Part shown: in pieces, positions 22,607-30,836 of the stretch
Layout of the letters: each line of letters opens with the position of its first letter
How positions within the stretch are numbered: the stretch's first letter is position 1
Source of the DNA: UBA8401 sp041665525
GTDB taxonomy: Bacteria; Bacteroidota; Ignavibacteria; UBA10030; UBA8401
Assembly (NCBI GenBank): GCA_041665525.1
Contig: JBAYIS010000002.1
Coordinates: forward strand, 124,001 to 188,000
Direction: 5' to 3'
DNA length: 64,000 nucleotides
Position numbers and translations under genes: made by a program
Notes under the pieces: generated by a model
What the model saw: the letters and a program-made list of their open reading frames with translations, nothing else
What the model was told of the DNA's origin: nothing
The model's database searches: none

Positions 22607-23656
22607 TTATTTCACTTTCCCTAATTCTTCTTTCAGAAAATCGATCTTTTTTACCGGACTCGGATCGACGCCGTTCAGTATCGCTAAGTAGAAGCTGAGC
22701 CAATCCGCCAGGTAGAGCAGAGAAAATGTACGAGCGAGAAGCGATTTCCCCTCTGTTGTAACCTCCGTGATTCCGTCCGCCAGTCCTCCGATAATTTCTT
22801 TGGAGATGTCCATTCGCAGCTGGATCCGTTTATAATCTTCACGGTCCCGGAGGATGACGACATGGATTTTCTTCATGATGTCCGTTAGCACTTCCCATCC
22901 GACAATCTCATTGTGATTGAGTTCTGGAAAGACATGGCCGAAGGCAAGTGTTTTAGCATTTTCTGTGATCTGTCCGCGCCAACGGGTGTTGACTGTATCG
23001 AATTTATCTGCGGCGGAATAGATGAGCGGAAGTTTCCCAAGCAATGTCTTTGCAAGATTCAAAGCACTGTTGTCAACCGCAGTGTGATCGGCATACCGTA
23101 CAGACAAAGACTTCAACAACCCCAGTGTCTCTTTGATTTCCTTCTTCTGATCTTTAATGAATCCGAGTTTGCTCAGGGTAATGAGCGTCGGGAAAAAGGA
23201 ATATCCGAGAGCGGCCCGCGGAGGCAGTCCGCCGGGTATCTTGATATACGGATGTTTATTTTTCTTCGCCATCCGTTCCACTTCGCCGCCGGAGGTGATG
23301 CAGAAGATCATGGCTTTTCGCTTGATCGCATCCTTGTATGCTGACACCGTCTCTTCTGTGTTGCCGGAATAACTGGAAATGATCACCAACGTCTTCTTCC
23401 CGACATATTTCGGAAAATAGTAATGGCGGTTAACAATCACCGGCACAGCGCACTTATCGGCAAGATAGGCGCGGAGCAAATCGCCGCCGATCGCGGAACC
23501 GCCAAGACCGGTGATGACAATGGATTCTGCTTTCTTTGCGTTGAGTTTGAACTTCGACGAGTTGCCGATTGCAACCGCTTCTTCGGCCTGCTGCGGGAAG
23601 TTCAGGATGAGATTTCTCATTCCTTTGGGATCGTGAGTCTTGATAAGTTCATTCAT
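22607..23656 (-). CDS. Bifunctional phosphoglucose/phosphomannose isomerase (SIS domains)
   Basis: A 349-residue protein of the archaeal/bacterial bifunctional PGI/PMI family. The first SIS domain has GLGGSAIGGDLLRAYL and IISSYSGNTEETVSAY; the conserved IPGGLPPRAALGYSF segment and the C-terminal bact-PGI_C domain (FPELNHNEIVGWE) follow. It interconverts glucose-6-P or mannose-6-P with fructose-6-P. It lies after ptsI in the same orientation (77 bp gap), next to sugar-PTS components, and ends at a terminator. Confidence 0.9.
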   Translation of the reverse strand: MNELIKTHDPKGMRNLILNFPQQAEEAVAIGNSSKFKLNAKKAESIVITGLGGSAIGGDLLRAYLADKCAVPVIVNRHYYFPKYVGKKTLVIISSYSGNTEETVSAYKDAIKRKAMIFCITSGGEVERMAKKNKHPYIKIPGGLPPRAALGYSFFPTLITLSKLGFIKDQKKEIKETLGLLKSLSVRYADHTAVDNSALNLAKTLLGKLPLIYSAADKFDTVNTRWRGQITENAKTLAFGHVFPELNHNEIVGWEVLTDIMKKIHVVILRDREDYKRIQLRMDISKEIIGGLADGITEVTTEGKSLLARTFSLLYLADWLSFYLAILNGVDPSPVKKIDFLKEELGKVK

Positions 23657-23733
23657 AAAGAGAGAAAAAAATAGACGTGAAAAAAGTAATGAGTTATGGA
23701 TAGTAGATATACGACAAAGTAAAAAGAGAAGGA

Positions 23734-25482
23734 CTATTCTAACAACAATTCCGGTACCATGGAATGAAGGTTGACGCGGAGGAAGTCTTTAATATCATCT
23801 TCCGTCTTCATCTCCATCACTTTATGTGCGATCTCTTCCGCTTCGGCAAAGGAGACAGACCGGATGATTTTCTTCACTTCCGGCAGGATATACGGAATCA
23901 TGCTGAACTCATCCAATCCCAATCCGAGCAGTAAAAGAATGGCAATCGGATCGCCGGCCATCTCTCCGCACATGCTCACCGGTTTGCCGGCGCGATGCGC
24001 TTCGATAATGATGTACCGAATGGTTTTGATGACAGCCGGATGAAATTCCTGATACAGCGAGGAAACGACCTCGTTCCCTCTGTCTACCGCCAGTAGATAT
24101 TGGATAAGATCGTTCGTTCCGATGCTGAGAAAATCCACCTCCTGCGCTATCTCGCCGGCAATAACAGCGGCAGACGGTACTTCAATCATCGCGCCGATTT
24201 TAATATTCTCATCGAACGGAACATTCTTATTCCGAAGTTCCTGTTTTGCCGTTTCCAGGTATTCCTTCGCTCTCCGAATCTCCTTCACACCGGAGATCAT
24301 CGGCAGCATTATCCACACCGGACCAAAAGCGCTTGCACGAAGCATGGCGCGAAGCTGCGTTAAAAAGACCTCCGGCATATCAAGCAACACACGGATGCCG
24401 CGCCAGCCAAGGAATGGATTTTCCTCGTTCGCCGAACTTGAGACGACCTTATCTCCTCCGATGTCAAGCGCCCGCATTACCACCTTGTGCGGCGTGGCTT
24501 TTTCTACGACTAATTTATACTCCGCAAACTGTTCTTCTTCACTCGGATAATTTTCAGTCCGGAGGAACAGACCTTCCGTCCGATAGAGTCCGATCCCGTT
24601 CGATCCTTGTGCGTGAACGTTCAACGCTTCTTCACTGAATTCGATGTTGCAGGTGAGGTTGACGATCTTCCCGTCCTGCGTTTGCGCATTCAGGTGTCTA
24701 ATATCTTTCAATCTCGTATCAAATTGCTCGTGCTCCTGTTTCCGCTCGTTGCACCGTGCGATCATCTCTTCCGACGGATTGATGACGACGTTGCCTGTGT
24801 ATCCATCCACCACAATCAGATCACCTGTCTGTACAAGCTTGGTAATCTCCTTCAATCCGACGACCGATGGAATGTTCAGCGAGCGCGAGAGCAGCGCTGC
24901 ATGCGAGGTGATGCCGCCCATATCCGTTGCATACGCCAGCACTTCGTTCCGGCTGAAAAGAATCGTATCTGCCGGAGTGAGAATCTCGGAAACGACAATG
25001 GAACTCGTATCAAATCGCGAGATCAGTTTTTCCTGTTGAATATTCCTGATGATCCGGTTCTTCACATCCTCCACGTCGTGGGCGCGCTCGCGCATATACT
25101 CGTCCGACGAATTCATCATCACCTGCTGATATTTCGAGATCTCGCGGTGGACGGCATATTCCGCACTTTTCAATTCCTGTTGAATTCTTTTGCGAATAGA
25201 ACCGAAAAGGACTACGTCGGAAAGGATCATGATTTGCGCTTCGAAAATCTTTGCTTTCTGGCTGCCTACTTTTTGTTCCGTCAGCTGAAGTACTTTTTGC
25301 AATTCTTTTTCGGATCGGCCCACCGCATGCTGAAGACGGTCTAATTCCTGTTGTACATCCGCCGCAGCGATGGATTTATCCTCCACGCGCGGAGCCTGTT
25401 TGGCAAAGACATACGCGTTACCGATAATGATCCCCGGTGACGCCGGTATGCCGTGCAGAATAATGTCTTGTTTTCGTTCCAT
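23734..25482 (-). CDS. ptsI: Phosphoenolpyruvate-protein phosphotransferase (PTS enzyme I)
   Basis: A 582-residue enzyme I of normal length. It begins with ILHGIPASPGIIIG, has the phosphohistidine in GGITSHAALLSR (H194), then the PEP-binding TIM barrel (LYRTEGLFL, ALDIGGDKV, GWRGIRVLLD, GAMIEVPSA, SIGTNDLIQY, MCGEMAGDP). It takes phosphate from PEP and gives it to HPr. The frame is open to 25548, overlapping ptsH, but the ATG at 25482 (MERKQDIILHG) fits the family start. No EII permease gene is nearby, so a regulatory PTS is possible. Confidence 0.95.
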   Translation of the reverse strand: MERKQDIILHGIPASPGIIIGNAYVFAKQAPRVEDKSIAAADVQQELDRLQHAVGRSEKELQKVLQLTEQKVGSQKAKIFEAQIMILSDVVLFGSIRKRIQQELKSAEYAVHREISKYQQVMMNSSDEYMRERAHDVEDVKNRIIRNIQQEKLISRFDTSSIVVSEILTPADTILFSRNEVLAYATDMGGITSHAALLSRSLNIPSVVGLKEITKLVQTGDLIVVDGYTGNVVINPSEEMIARCNERKQEHEQFDTRLKDIRHLNAQTQDGKIVNLTCNIEFSEEALNVHAQGSNGIGLYRTEGLFLRTENYPSEEEQFAEYKLVVEKATPHKVVMRALDIGGDKVVSSSANEENPFLGWRGIRVLLDMPEVFLTQLRAMLRASAFGPVWIMLPMISGVKEIRRAKEYLETAKQELRNKNVPFDENIKIGAMIEVPSAAVIAGEIAQEVDFLSIGTNDLIQYLLAVDRGNEVVSSLYQEFHPAVIKTIRYIIIEAHRAGKPVSMCGEMAGDPIAILLLLGLGLDEFSMIPYILPEVKKIIRSVSFAEAEEIAHKVMEMKTEDDIKDFLRVNLHSMVPELLLE

Positions 25483-25534
25483 GTGATAATTCTGATGTGT
25501 GTCCGTTTTGCAGTATCGGCGGAATGGCACTTGT

Positions 25535-25801
25535 TTACACTTCGTCAAATCCTCGTTCGAATAATCCTACAATCGCCGTTACTGCCTGCTCCTCATCCGG
25601 TCCGTCAAATTTCAATAACAATTGTGAACCCTGTTCTGCCGCCAGCGTCATCACACCGATGATGCTTTTTCCGTTGATTTCAAGTCCTTCTTTATAGATG
25701 AAAAATTCAGACTGGAACTGTGCAGCCAGTTTTACCAAAGCAGCGGCGGGACGCGTGTGGAGTCCAGCCCTGTTTTTAATCGTTACCTCTTTTTCGATCA
25801 T
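25535..25801 (-). CDS. ptsH: Phosphocarrier protein HPr
   Basis: An 88-residue HPr. H15 lies in NRAGLHTRPAAALVKLA, the site phosphorylated by enzyme I. S46 lies in INGKSIIGVMTLA, the site used by HPr kinase (HprK) in organisms that have it. It starts 3 bp after the polyprenyl synthase stop and ends 52 bp before ptsI. Confidence 0.95.
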   Translation of the reverse strand: MIEKEVTIKNRAGLHTRPAAALVKLAAQFQSEFFIYKEGLEINGKSIIGVMTLAAEQGSQLLLKFDGPDEEQAVTAIVGLFERGFDEV

Positions 25802-25804
25802 ACT

Positions 25805-26785
25805 TTAAAATTGTCTGTTCAACACCATGTCTGAAAACCAGAGAAGCATTTCCCGGGCCGGTGTATCCCGTAATTTCTCCAATTGGTGATTTGCCTGCCG
25901 GATATCCTTGTCGATCGATTGTTTTGCCAGTTCGATAATCCCGAGACGTTCGTAGACCTCTTTCACCAGCGGGATATTTTTTCTCGATGTCCCTTTATTT
26001 TTGATGATGGAGTGGATCAGTTTTTTATCTTTTCCCTGTGCCCGTTCATAGGCATGAATCAGCAGGAATGTCTTCTTTCCCTCAATAATGTCTCCGCCGA
26101 TCTTTTTCCCGAATTCTTTTTCATCCGCCACGATATCGAGAAGATCGTCCTGAATCTGGAATGCCCTGCCGATATACGTGCCGAAGGACCGGAGCGCTCC
26201 GATCTCCCGTTCCGTTCCGCCGCCGATGAGTGCACCGATTTCCGAGGAGACTGAGAAGAGTTTTCCAGTCTTCTTGGCGATCATTAGCATATAATCATTG
26301 ACTGAAACATCCTGCAGCAGTTCAAATTCTTTATCGTATGCCTGTCCTTCACACACTTCAACAACTCCTTCCGTGAAGACATCTGCCACTTGTGCGATTG
26401 CTTTGGATCGGGTTCTCAATAATTCTCTGTACGCCAGCGCTACCAGTTCGTCTCCGACAAGTATCGCAACATTGCTGTCCCACCGGACATGCACTGTTGC
26501 GCGTCCACGGCGTGATTCGGCATTGTCCATAATATCGTCATGCACCAGCGTAAAATTATGCAGTACTTCAATCGCCACGGCGGCGTTCAGGGCTTCGTTC
26601 ATGGTGCCGCCAACCGCTTCACACGACAGTACAATGAGCAGCGGACGGATCCGTTTGCCGCTGGCGGAGAGGACATATTTCATCGGTTCATACAGCGAGA
26701 TCGGCTCGTTCTTCCGGATACAGGAATTGATTTTCCGGTCGATCAGTGATTTATATTTCTGATATTTTTTTTCGTATGACTTCAT
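25805..26785 (-). CDS. Polyprenyl (geranylgeranyl/farnesyl-type) diphosphate synthase
   Basis: A 326-residue trans-prenyltransferase. Both aspartate-rich motifs are present: FARM in LVHDDIMDNAESRRG (D83, D84, D87) and SARM in FQIQDDLLDIVAD (213-217), plus the GKRIRP pyrophosphate-binding segment. Chain length cannot be fixed from sequence alone; H76 and N77 lie just before the FARM in the region that sets length. I start at the ATG at 26785, which overlaps the fni stop as ATGA; the longer frame would overlap fni by 94 bp. The pair makes IPP/DMAPP interconversion and chain elongation adjacent steps. Confidence 0.9.
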   Translation of the reverse strand: MKSYEKKYQKYKSLIDRKINSCIRKNEPISLYEPMKYVLSASGKRIRPLLIVLSCEAVGGTMNEALNAAVAIEVLHNFTLVHDDIMDNAESRRGRATVHVRWDSNVAILVGDELVALAYRELLRTRSKAIAQVADVFTEGVVEVCEGQAYDKEFELLQDVSVNDYMLMIAKKTGKLFSVSSEIGALIGGGTEREIGALRSFGTYIGRAFQIQDDLLDIVADEKEFGKKIGGDIIEGKKTFLLIHAYERAQGKDKKLIHSIIKNKGTSRKNIPLVKEVYERLGIIELAKQSIDKDIRQANHQLEKLRDTPAREMLLWFSDMVLNRQF

Positions 26786-27828
26786 GGACGTTGCCGCAGT
26801 GCTTCTGTTCGTTGCAATAATTTCATCGATGAAATGCCGGTCAGGAACATTGCTCCCGCGCATTCCAGTTTCCACTGTTCGATCTTTGCCGTCAATCCCT
26901 TCTTGCCCCCGGCAATGAGCGCTTTCAGCATCGGACGGGCTGCGGCGGTCATATCCGCACCCAGCGCAATTGATTTTGCACAGTCAAGTCCGTTCACGAT
27001 CCCGCCGGAAGAGATTATGGTCAGTTCCGGATAGACCTCTTTTAACTGCACTACTTCCCGCAATGCATCTGCGGTACGGATTCCCCAATCCCAAAAAGGA
27101 TTCCATTGTTCACGGTCATCCTTCGTACGGCGAAGGATCTCAACACCAGCCCAGCTTGTCCCACCCGCCCCCGCCACATCAATATAGCGTACTCCGATAT
27201 TCGTCAGCCGTTCAGCAACGGACCAGGAAATACCTGCGCCGATCTCTTTCACGATCACCGGTATCGGCAATTTCTTTACCAGCATTTCGATACCGTTCAG
27301 CACTCCGCGAAAATCCGTATTTCCCTCCGGTTGTAAAAATTCCTGAAGAGGATTAAGATGAACCGCGAAAGCGTCCGCGCGGATCAATTCTGCAAGTTTC
27401 AACACAGGAGAAACATCGTTCAAGCGAGCTACTTCCGCCGCACCGATATTTCCCAGCAGCGGAATGGTTGGTGCCGCCGTGCGAGCAATGGAGAAGGATG
27501 TATGATATGCCGTATCCTCCATCGCCTGCCGCTGGCTGCCCACACCCATCGCGATCTGTAATTCCTCGCAGACTTCCGCAAGATCGCGGTTGATCTTTTC
27601 TGCTTCTTTATATCCTCCCGTCATGCAGGAGATCATCAGCGGAAAGGAGAGTTTCTTTCCAAGAAACACCGCAGACGTATCCACAGCGGATCGATCGAGT
27701 TCCGGCAATGCATTGTGGACAAATTCCCATTCTTCGAAGCCGGCAGTTTTCGACCGGAACGAGACATCTTTCTTCACTGTCAATTCCACATGGTCGCGCT
27801 TACGGGAAACAGTCGATCGTTTTTTCAT
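26782..27828 (-). CDS. fni: Type 2 isopentenyl-diphosphate delta-isomerase
   Basis: A 348-residue FMN-dependent IDI-2. It has PLMISCMTGGYKEAEKINRDLAEV, AMGVGSQRQA, NIGAAEVARL, AVHLNPLQEFLQPEG (substrate-binding HLNxxQE), VIVKEIGAGIS, the DVAGAGGTSWAGVE loop and SSGGIVNGLDCAKSIALGAD for FMN phosphate. It interconverts IPP and DMAPP. It is first of the run fni-polyprenyl synthase-ptsH-ptsI-pgi and is translationally coupled to the synthase. Confidence 0.95.
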   Translation of the reverse strand: MKKRSTVSRKRDHVELTVKKDVSFRSKTAGFEEWEFVHNALPELDRSAVDTSAVFLGKKLSFPLMISCMTGGYKEAEKINRDLAEVCEELQIAMGVGSQRQAMEDTAYHTSFSIARTAAPTIPLLGNIGAAEVARLNDVSPVLKLAELIRADAFAVHLNPLQEFLQPEGNTDFRGVLNGIEMLVKKLPIPVIVKEIGAGISWSVAERLTNIGVRYIDVAGAGGTSWAGVEILRRTKDDREQWNPFWDWGIRTADALREVVQLKEVYPELTIISSGGIVNGLDCAKSIALGADMTAAARPMLKALIAGGKKGLTAKIEQWKLECAGAMFLTGISSMKLLQRTEALRQRP

Positions 27829-27884
27829 CGAAAAATAATACCCAAATAATAAGGAATATGCAAGAAAGGGAAAATTGAGTTTTT

Positions 27885-28415
27885 TTAATGCTCTCGATCC
27901 GCGAAGGACTTCGAACGGAAATATTCCAAAGGACGGATCGCCGTGATCGCACTGACCGCACCTTTAAAAACGATCTCTCCAAAGATGATCGACGCAACTT
28001 CCATCGGAGTAAAAAGTCCGGCAAACGCGATCAGATTGAACAACAGACTGTCCAACGGAATGCTGACTGCATTGCTTTTGAGCACTCTCATTCCCCATGT
28101 ATTGGAGATGAAATGCTGGTAGATCTCAGTATCGGCAGTTTCCGCGAGGACAATAGCGATAAGGGACGCTGCAACAATACGCCACTCGACACCGCCCAGT
28201 ATCGTGACAATAAGATTCAATACCGCCGCGGCTGCGATCATAAGATAGACCTTTTTTCTGCCGAGCGTGCTATGCACCCTGTCCCGGGCAGTAAAGGTAA
28301 CACCGAAGATAAATGTTGCGATGGACACCTGTCCGAAGAAAGGAAAATGGATGAACCACGTGGCTGTTGCATTGGCGGCAAGCGTAGCAGCAATATATAA
28401 CACGACAAAGGGCAT
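27885..28415 (-). CDS. VUT-family membrane transporter (queuosine-precursor transporter-like)
   Basis: A 176-residue protein with about five to six hydrophobic segments. The pattern of short charged motifs (FTARDRVHSTLGRKKVY, AETADTEIYQHF, ..LKSNAVSIPLDSLLFNLIAF) is that of the VUT/YhhQ family, some of which import 7-deazaguanine queuosine precursors. The D/E-T-D-x-x-Y and N/S-S-x-x-x-D motifs of the family are both visible. Substrate assignment is by family only. It begins 60 bp from the tRNA-Pro gene, on the opposite strand. Confidence 0.75.
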   Translation of the reverse strand: MPFVVLYIAATLAANATATWFIHFPFFGQVSIATFIFGVTFTARDRVHSTLGRKKVYLMIAAAAVLNLIVTILGGVEWRIVAASLIAIVLAETADTEIYQHFISNTWGMRVLKSNAVSIPLDSLLFNLIAFAGLFTPMEVASIIFGEIVFKGAVSAITAIRPLEYFRSKSFADREH

Positions 28416-28432
28416 ATTCGAAAAAAATTACC

Positions 28433-28461
28433 TTCCAACGTAAAGGTTTTTGTAGTATATT
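28433..28461 (+). promoter_or_regulatory. Promoter of the tRNA-Pro gene
   Basis: TTCCAA (28433-28438), 17-bp spacer, TATATT (28456-28461). The expected start is about 8 nt before the tRNA 5' end. Confidence 0.6.
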
Positions 28462-28475
28462 GATGCGGAAACAAT

Positions 28476-28550
28476 CGGGAAGTAGCTCAGCCCGGCTAGA
28501 GCGCTTGCTTTGGGAGCAAGAAGTCGCAGGTTCGAATCCTGTCTTCCCGA
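28476..28550 (+). tRNA. tRNA-Pro, anticodon TGG
   Basis: A 75-nt cloverleaf. The acceptor arm CGGGAAG (28476-28482) pairs with CTTCCCG (28543-28549), discriminator A at 28550. The D arm has AGCTCAG...CTAGAGC, the anticodon arm CTTGC-TTTGGGA-GCAAG has anticodon TGG at 28511-28513, and the T arm has GGTTCGAATCC. CCA is not encoded. It is a single-gene transcript with its own promoter and terminator. Confidence 0.96.
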
Positions 28551-28559
28551 CCGGCGAAG

Positions 28560-28592
28560 ATCCTCACAGTCATTGTGGGGATTTTCATTTTT
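28560..28592 (+). terminator. Terminator of the tRNA-Pro gene
   Basis: ATCCTCACA (28560-28568) pairs with TGTGGGGAT (28574-28582, one G-T pair), then TTTTCATTTTT. Confidence 0.8.
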
Positions 28593-28701
28593 AAAGAAAA
28601 AAACCGGCAGATGCCGGACAATACTCTTTCGTGTTCTTTCCTTCCTTTTCACCCGCCAATGAAGAAAATAATCAATTTCGCTAAAATTTGGAATGTTTTT
28701 T

Positions 28702-28734
28702 TTGTATTTTCTTTCGAACCGATTATACTATAAT
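28702..28734 (+). promoter_or_regulatory. Candidate promoter of the sensor kinase operon
   Basis: TTGTAT (28702-28707), 16-bp spacer, TATACT (28724-28729), with an overlapping TATAAT at 28729-28734. Both lie so close to the ATG at 28740 that the transcript would have a very short leader or none. Confidence 0.4.
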
Positions 28735-28739
28735 AAAGA

Positions 28740-30836
28740 ATGACTTTGTTTTCCCGCTTCTCTTTTCATCATCGCATATTTATCCTTATCGGGTTGTTCG
28801 CCGTCCTGTCCATCGGGGTGATGTGGTATTTCGTCCGGCCGCTCTATGAAACACGGGTCACTGAAGAAAGGACAACAGTCGTGCAACAGGTGCAGCATTT
28901 TGCCATACGGTCTGTGGATGAAAAATTGGAGCACTGGGTCACTATTGCACACTATCTTGCCTGGAGTGTTCAATCCCGACCGCAGGAAGTCGCTGCATTG
29001 ATCCGTCAGCAAATCGCATTCGACAGTTCCCTCATTCAGGTGATTGTCTCTTCTCCTGTCCTTACGGATGAATTTGTCGCTACCAATTCGGCACATCCGA
29101 ATTTCCGCTTCGATCCGCCAGCTGATGCTTGGAACGTTTCCCAAAGGGATTCATCGATCTCAATATTGTGGGAAAGCGATTCCAGATCTGGATTACAGAT
29201 GATCGGAATTCAAAAATTGTTTCGCGTCAATGCTCAACCGATGATCTTGACGATATTTGCAAATTCATCAGGTCTGCTGCATCTGCTTTCGACGCTTCCC
29301 GTAGGAGAAACATTTGCAATTCGAGTGGGAAGCCACCGTGGAGTGCTCTATAGTAATGTACCCCTCGCCCTTCCGCTCACGCCCGAATCATGGCAGCATC
29401 TAACCGTAATGCATGATGTGACAGTGGACGGCAATGAATGGAATTTGTTCTTTTCAAAATTCTCGGACGTACCGATGTATCTGGTCATCGGAATACCAAA
29501 AAGCGTCATTGTCCGTCCGGTGCAGCATCTGATGGCATATTCCGCCTCCATCGTTGCTATTTTGACGCTTGTGGTGGTCATGTTCGGCTGGTACTTTTCA
29601 AAGCAGCTGTCAAAACCGGTAACGCAACTGGTGCACGATGTCGAACGGCTGAAGACGCTTGATTTTTCCCGGCCCATTGCCGAACCGCACATCCGCGAAC
29701 TGGCTGCCGTTGCGCAAACCATCGAGTCTATGAGAACTGTCATGGAACGGTATCAGCGTATCAATGTGGAAAAGATTATCATGGAGGAATGGAAGAATAA
29801 GTTCTTCCTTTCTCACAGTGAGGATTGTATCAGTATTACAGGGAATGATAACACCTTTGCATTCATGAACGATCGGTTCATCCGTGTAAAAGATGAATTG
29901 CACAAAGTAATGCCCGTTCTGAACAAACACGATCTGCTCACCCACCCAAATATCGAAAGGACAAAAGAGTCCTCCCGGAGCGAACAGAGCGGTCCGTATA
30001 CGGTCTCCTTTCATCAGCAGGAGATCTGCATAGCATTCCCGGACTCCGGCAATGAATATTTCCGTCTGCACGATGTCGCAATCAGCCGCGGGGATGAACA
30101 TCTGGGATCACTCCTGGTGCTGCACGATCTGACCACGGAACGAATGATCGATGCGATGAAAACGGAAATGATGAACTTCATCGTCCATGAATTGCGCAAT
30201 CCGCTGAACAGTATCATGGGTTTCGCATCGTTTATCATGGATGAACCGGAGATGGGAACGGACGAACGGATGGAATATGTACGGATCATTAAGGAAAGCA
30301 GCCGGACGATGAACCGGTTGGTGAACCGGTTCTTGGATGTGCAGCGTTTGGAATCACATTCTGTGGAATATCACCGGGAACCGGCTGATCTTGTTGTAAT
30401 TGCAAAAGGCGTGTGCGATTCGCAACAACCGCAGCTGCATGCAAAATCCCTGCAGCTGAATTTTTCTGCCGAAGCAGACATCCCGCATACAACTGTCGCT
30501 CCCGATCTGATGCGGGAAGCATTTCTCAATCTTATATCCAATGCCGTAAAATACGGCGATGAACACCGAACCATCGACGTGGAAATGCATCGCAGCAATA
30601 ACAACATCTTGTTCATTATTACAGATCATGGATTCGGCATTTCTGCGGAAGACCAGCAAAAGCTCTTTTCGAAATTCTTTCGTGTAACATCCAACAAACA
30701 ATCGGCAACCGAGCTGGGAACAGGTTTGGGGCTTGCGCATGTGAAACAAGTGATGAATCATCACAATGGAGGAGTGGCGCTTGAATCGAACGAACAGATC
30801 GGCTGCCGGTTCACTTTGACTATCCCAATCGTATGA
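28740..30836 (+). CDS. Membrane sensor histidine kinase with extracytoplasmic, HAMP and PAS-like domains
   Basis: A 698-residue kinase. TM1 is at about 12-32, a Cache-sized extracytoplasmic domain at 33-262, TM2 at about 265-287, a HAMP linker at 288-340 and a PAS-like region at 355-465. HisKA follows with H483 in FIVHELRNPLNSIMGF, then HATPase_c with N box (LISNAVKYGDEHR), DHGFGIS and GTGLGLAHVK. No response regulator adjoins it; its output partner must be elsewhere. Its stop overlaps the ATG of the FecR-domain gene (ATGA), so sensor and exported partner are co-translated, which suggests that it senses the envelope structure they form. Confidence 0.9.
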   Translation: MTLFSRFSFHHRIFILIGLFAVLSIGVMWYFVRPLYETRVTEERTTVVQQVQHFAIRSVDEKLEHWVTIAHYLAWSVQSRPQEVAALIRQQIAFDSSLIQVIVSSPVLTDEFVATNSAHPNFRFDPPADAWNVSQRDSSISILWESDSRSGLQMIGIQKLFRVNAQPMILTIFANSSGLLHLLSTLPVGETFAIRVGSHRGVLYSNVPLALPLTPESWQHLTVMHDVTVDGNEWNLFFSKFSDVPMYLVIGIPKSVIVRPVQHLMAYSASIVAILTLVVVMFGWYFSKQLSKPVTQLVHDVERLKTLDFSRPIAEPHIRELAAVAQTIESMRTVMERYQRINVEKIIMEEWKNKFFLSHSEDCISITGNDNTFAFMNDRFIRVKDELHKVMPVLNKHDLLTHPNIERTKESSRSEQSGPYTVSFHQQEICIAFPDSGNEYFRLHDVAISRGDEHLGSLLVLHDLTTERMIDAMKTEMMNFIVHELRNPLNSIMGFASFIMDEPEMGTDERMEYVRIIKESSRTMNRLVNRFLDVQRLESHSVEYHREPADLVVIAKGVCDSQQPQLHAKSLQLNFSAEADIPHTTVAPDLMREAFLNLISNAVKYGDEHRTIDVEMHRSNNNILFIITDHGFGISAEDQQKLFSKFFRVTSNKQSATELGTGLGLAHVKQVMNHHNGGVALESNEQIGCRFTLTIPIV

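Noticed and set aside
28728..29144. Long minus-strand ORFs opposite the sensor kinase
   Set aside because: They are frame shadows of a gene with clear TM, HisKA and HATPase domains; no family pattern is visible in them.
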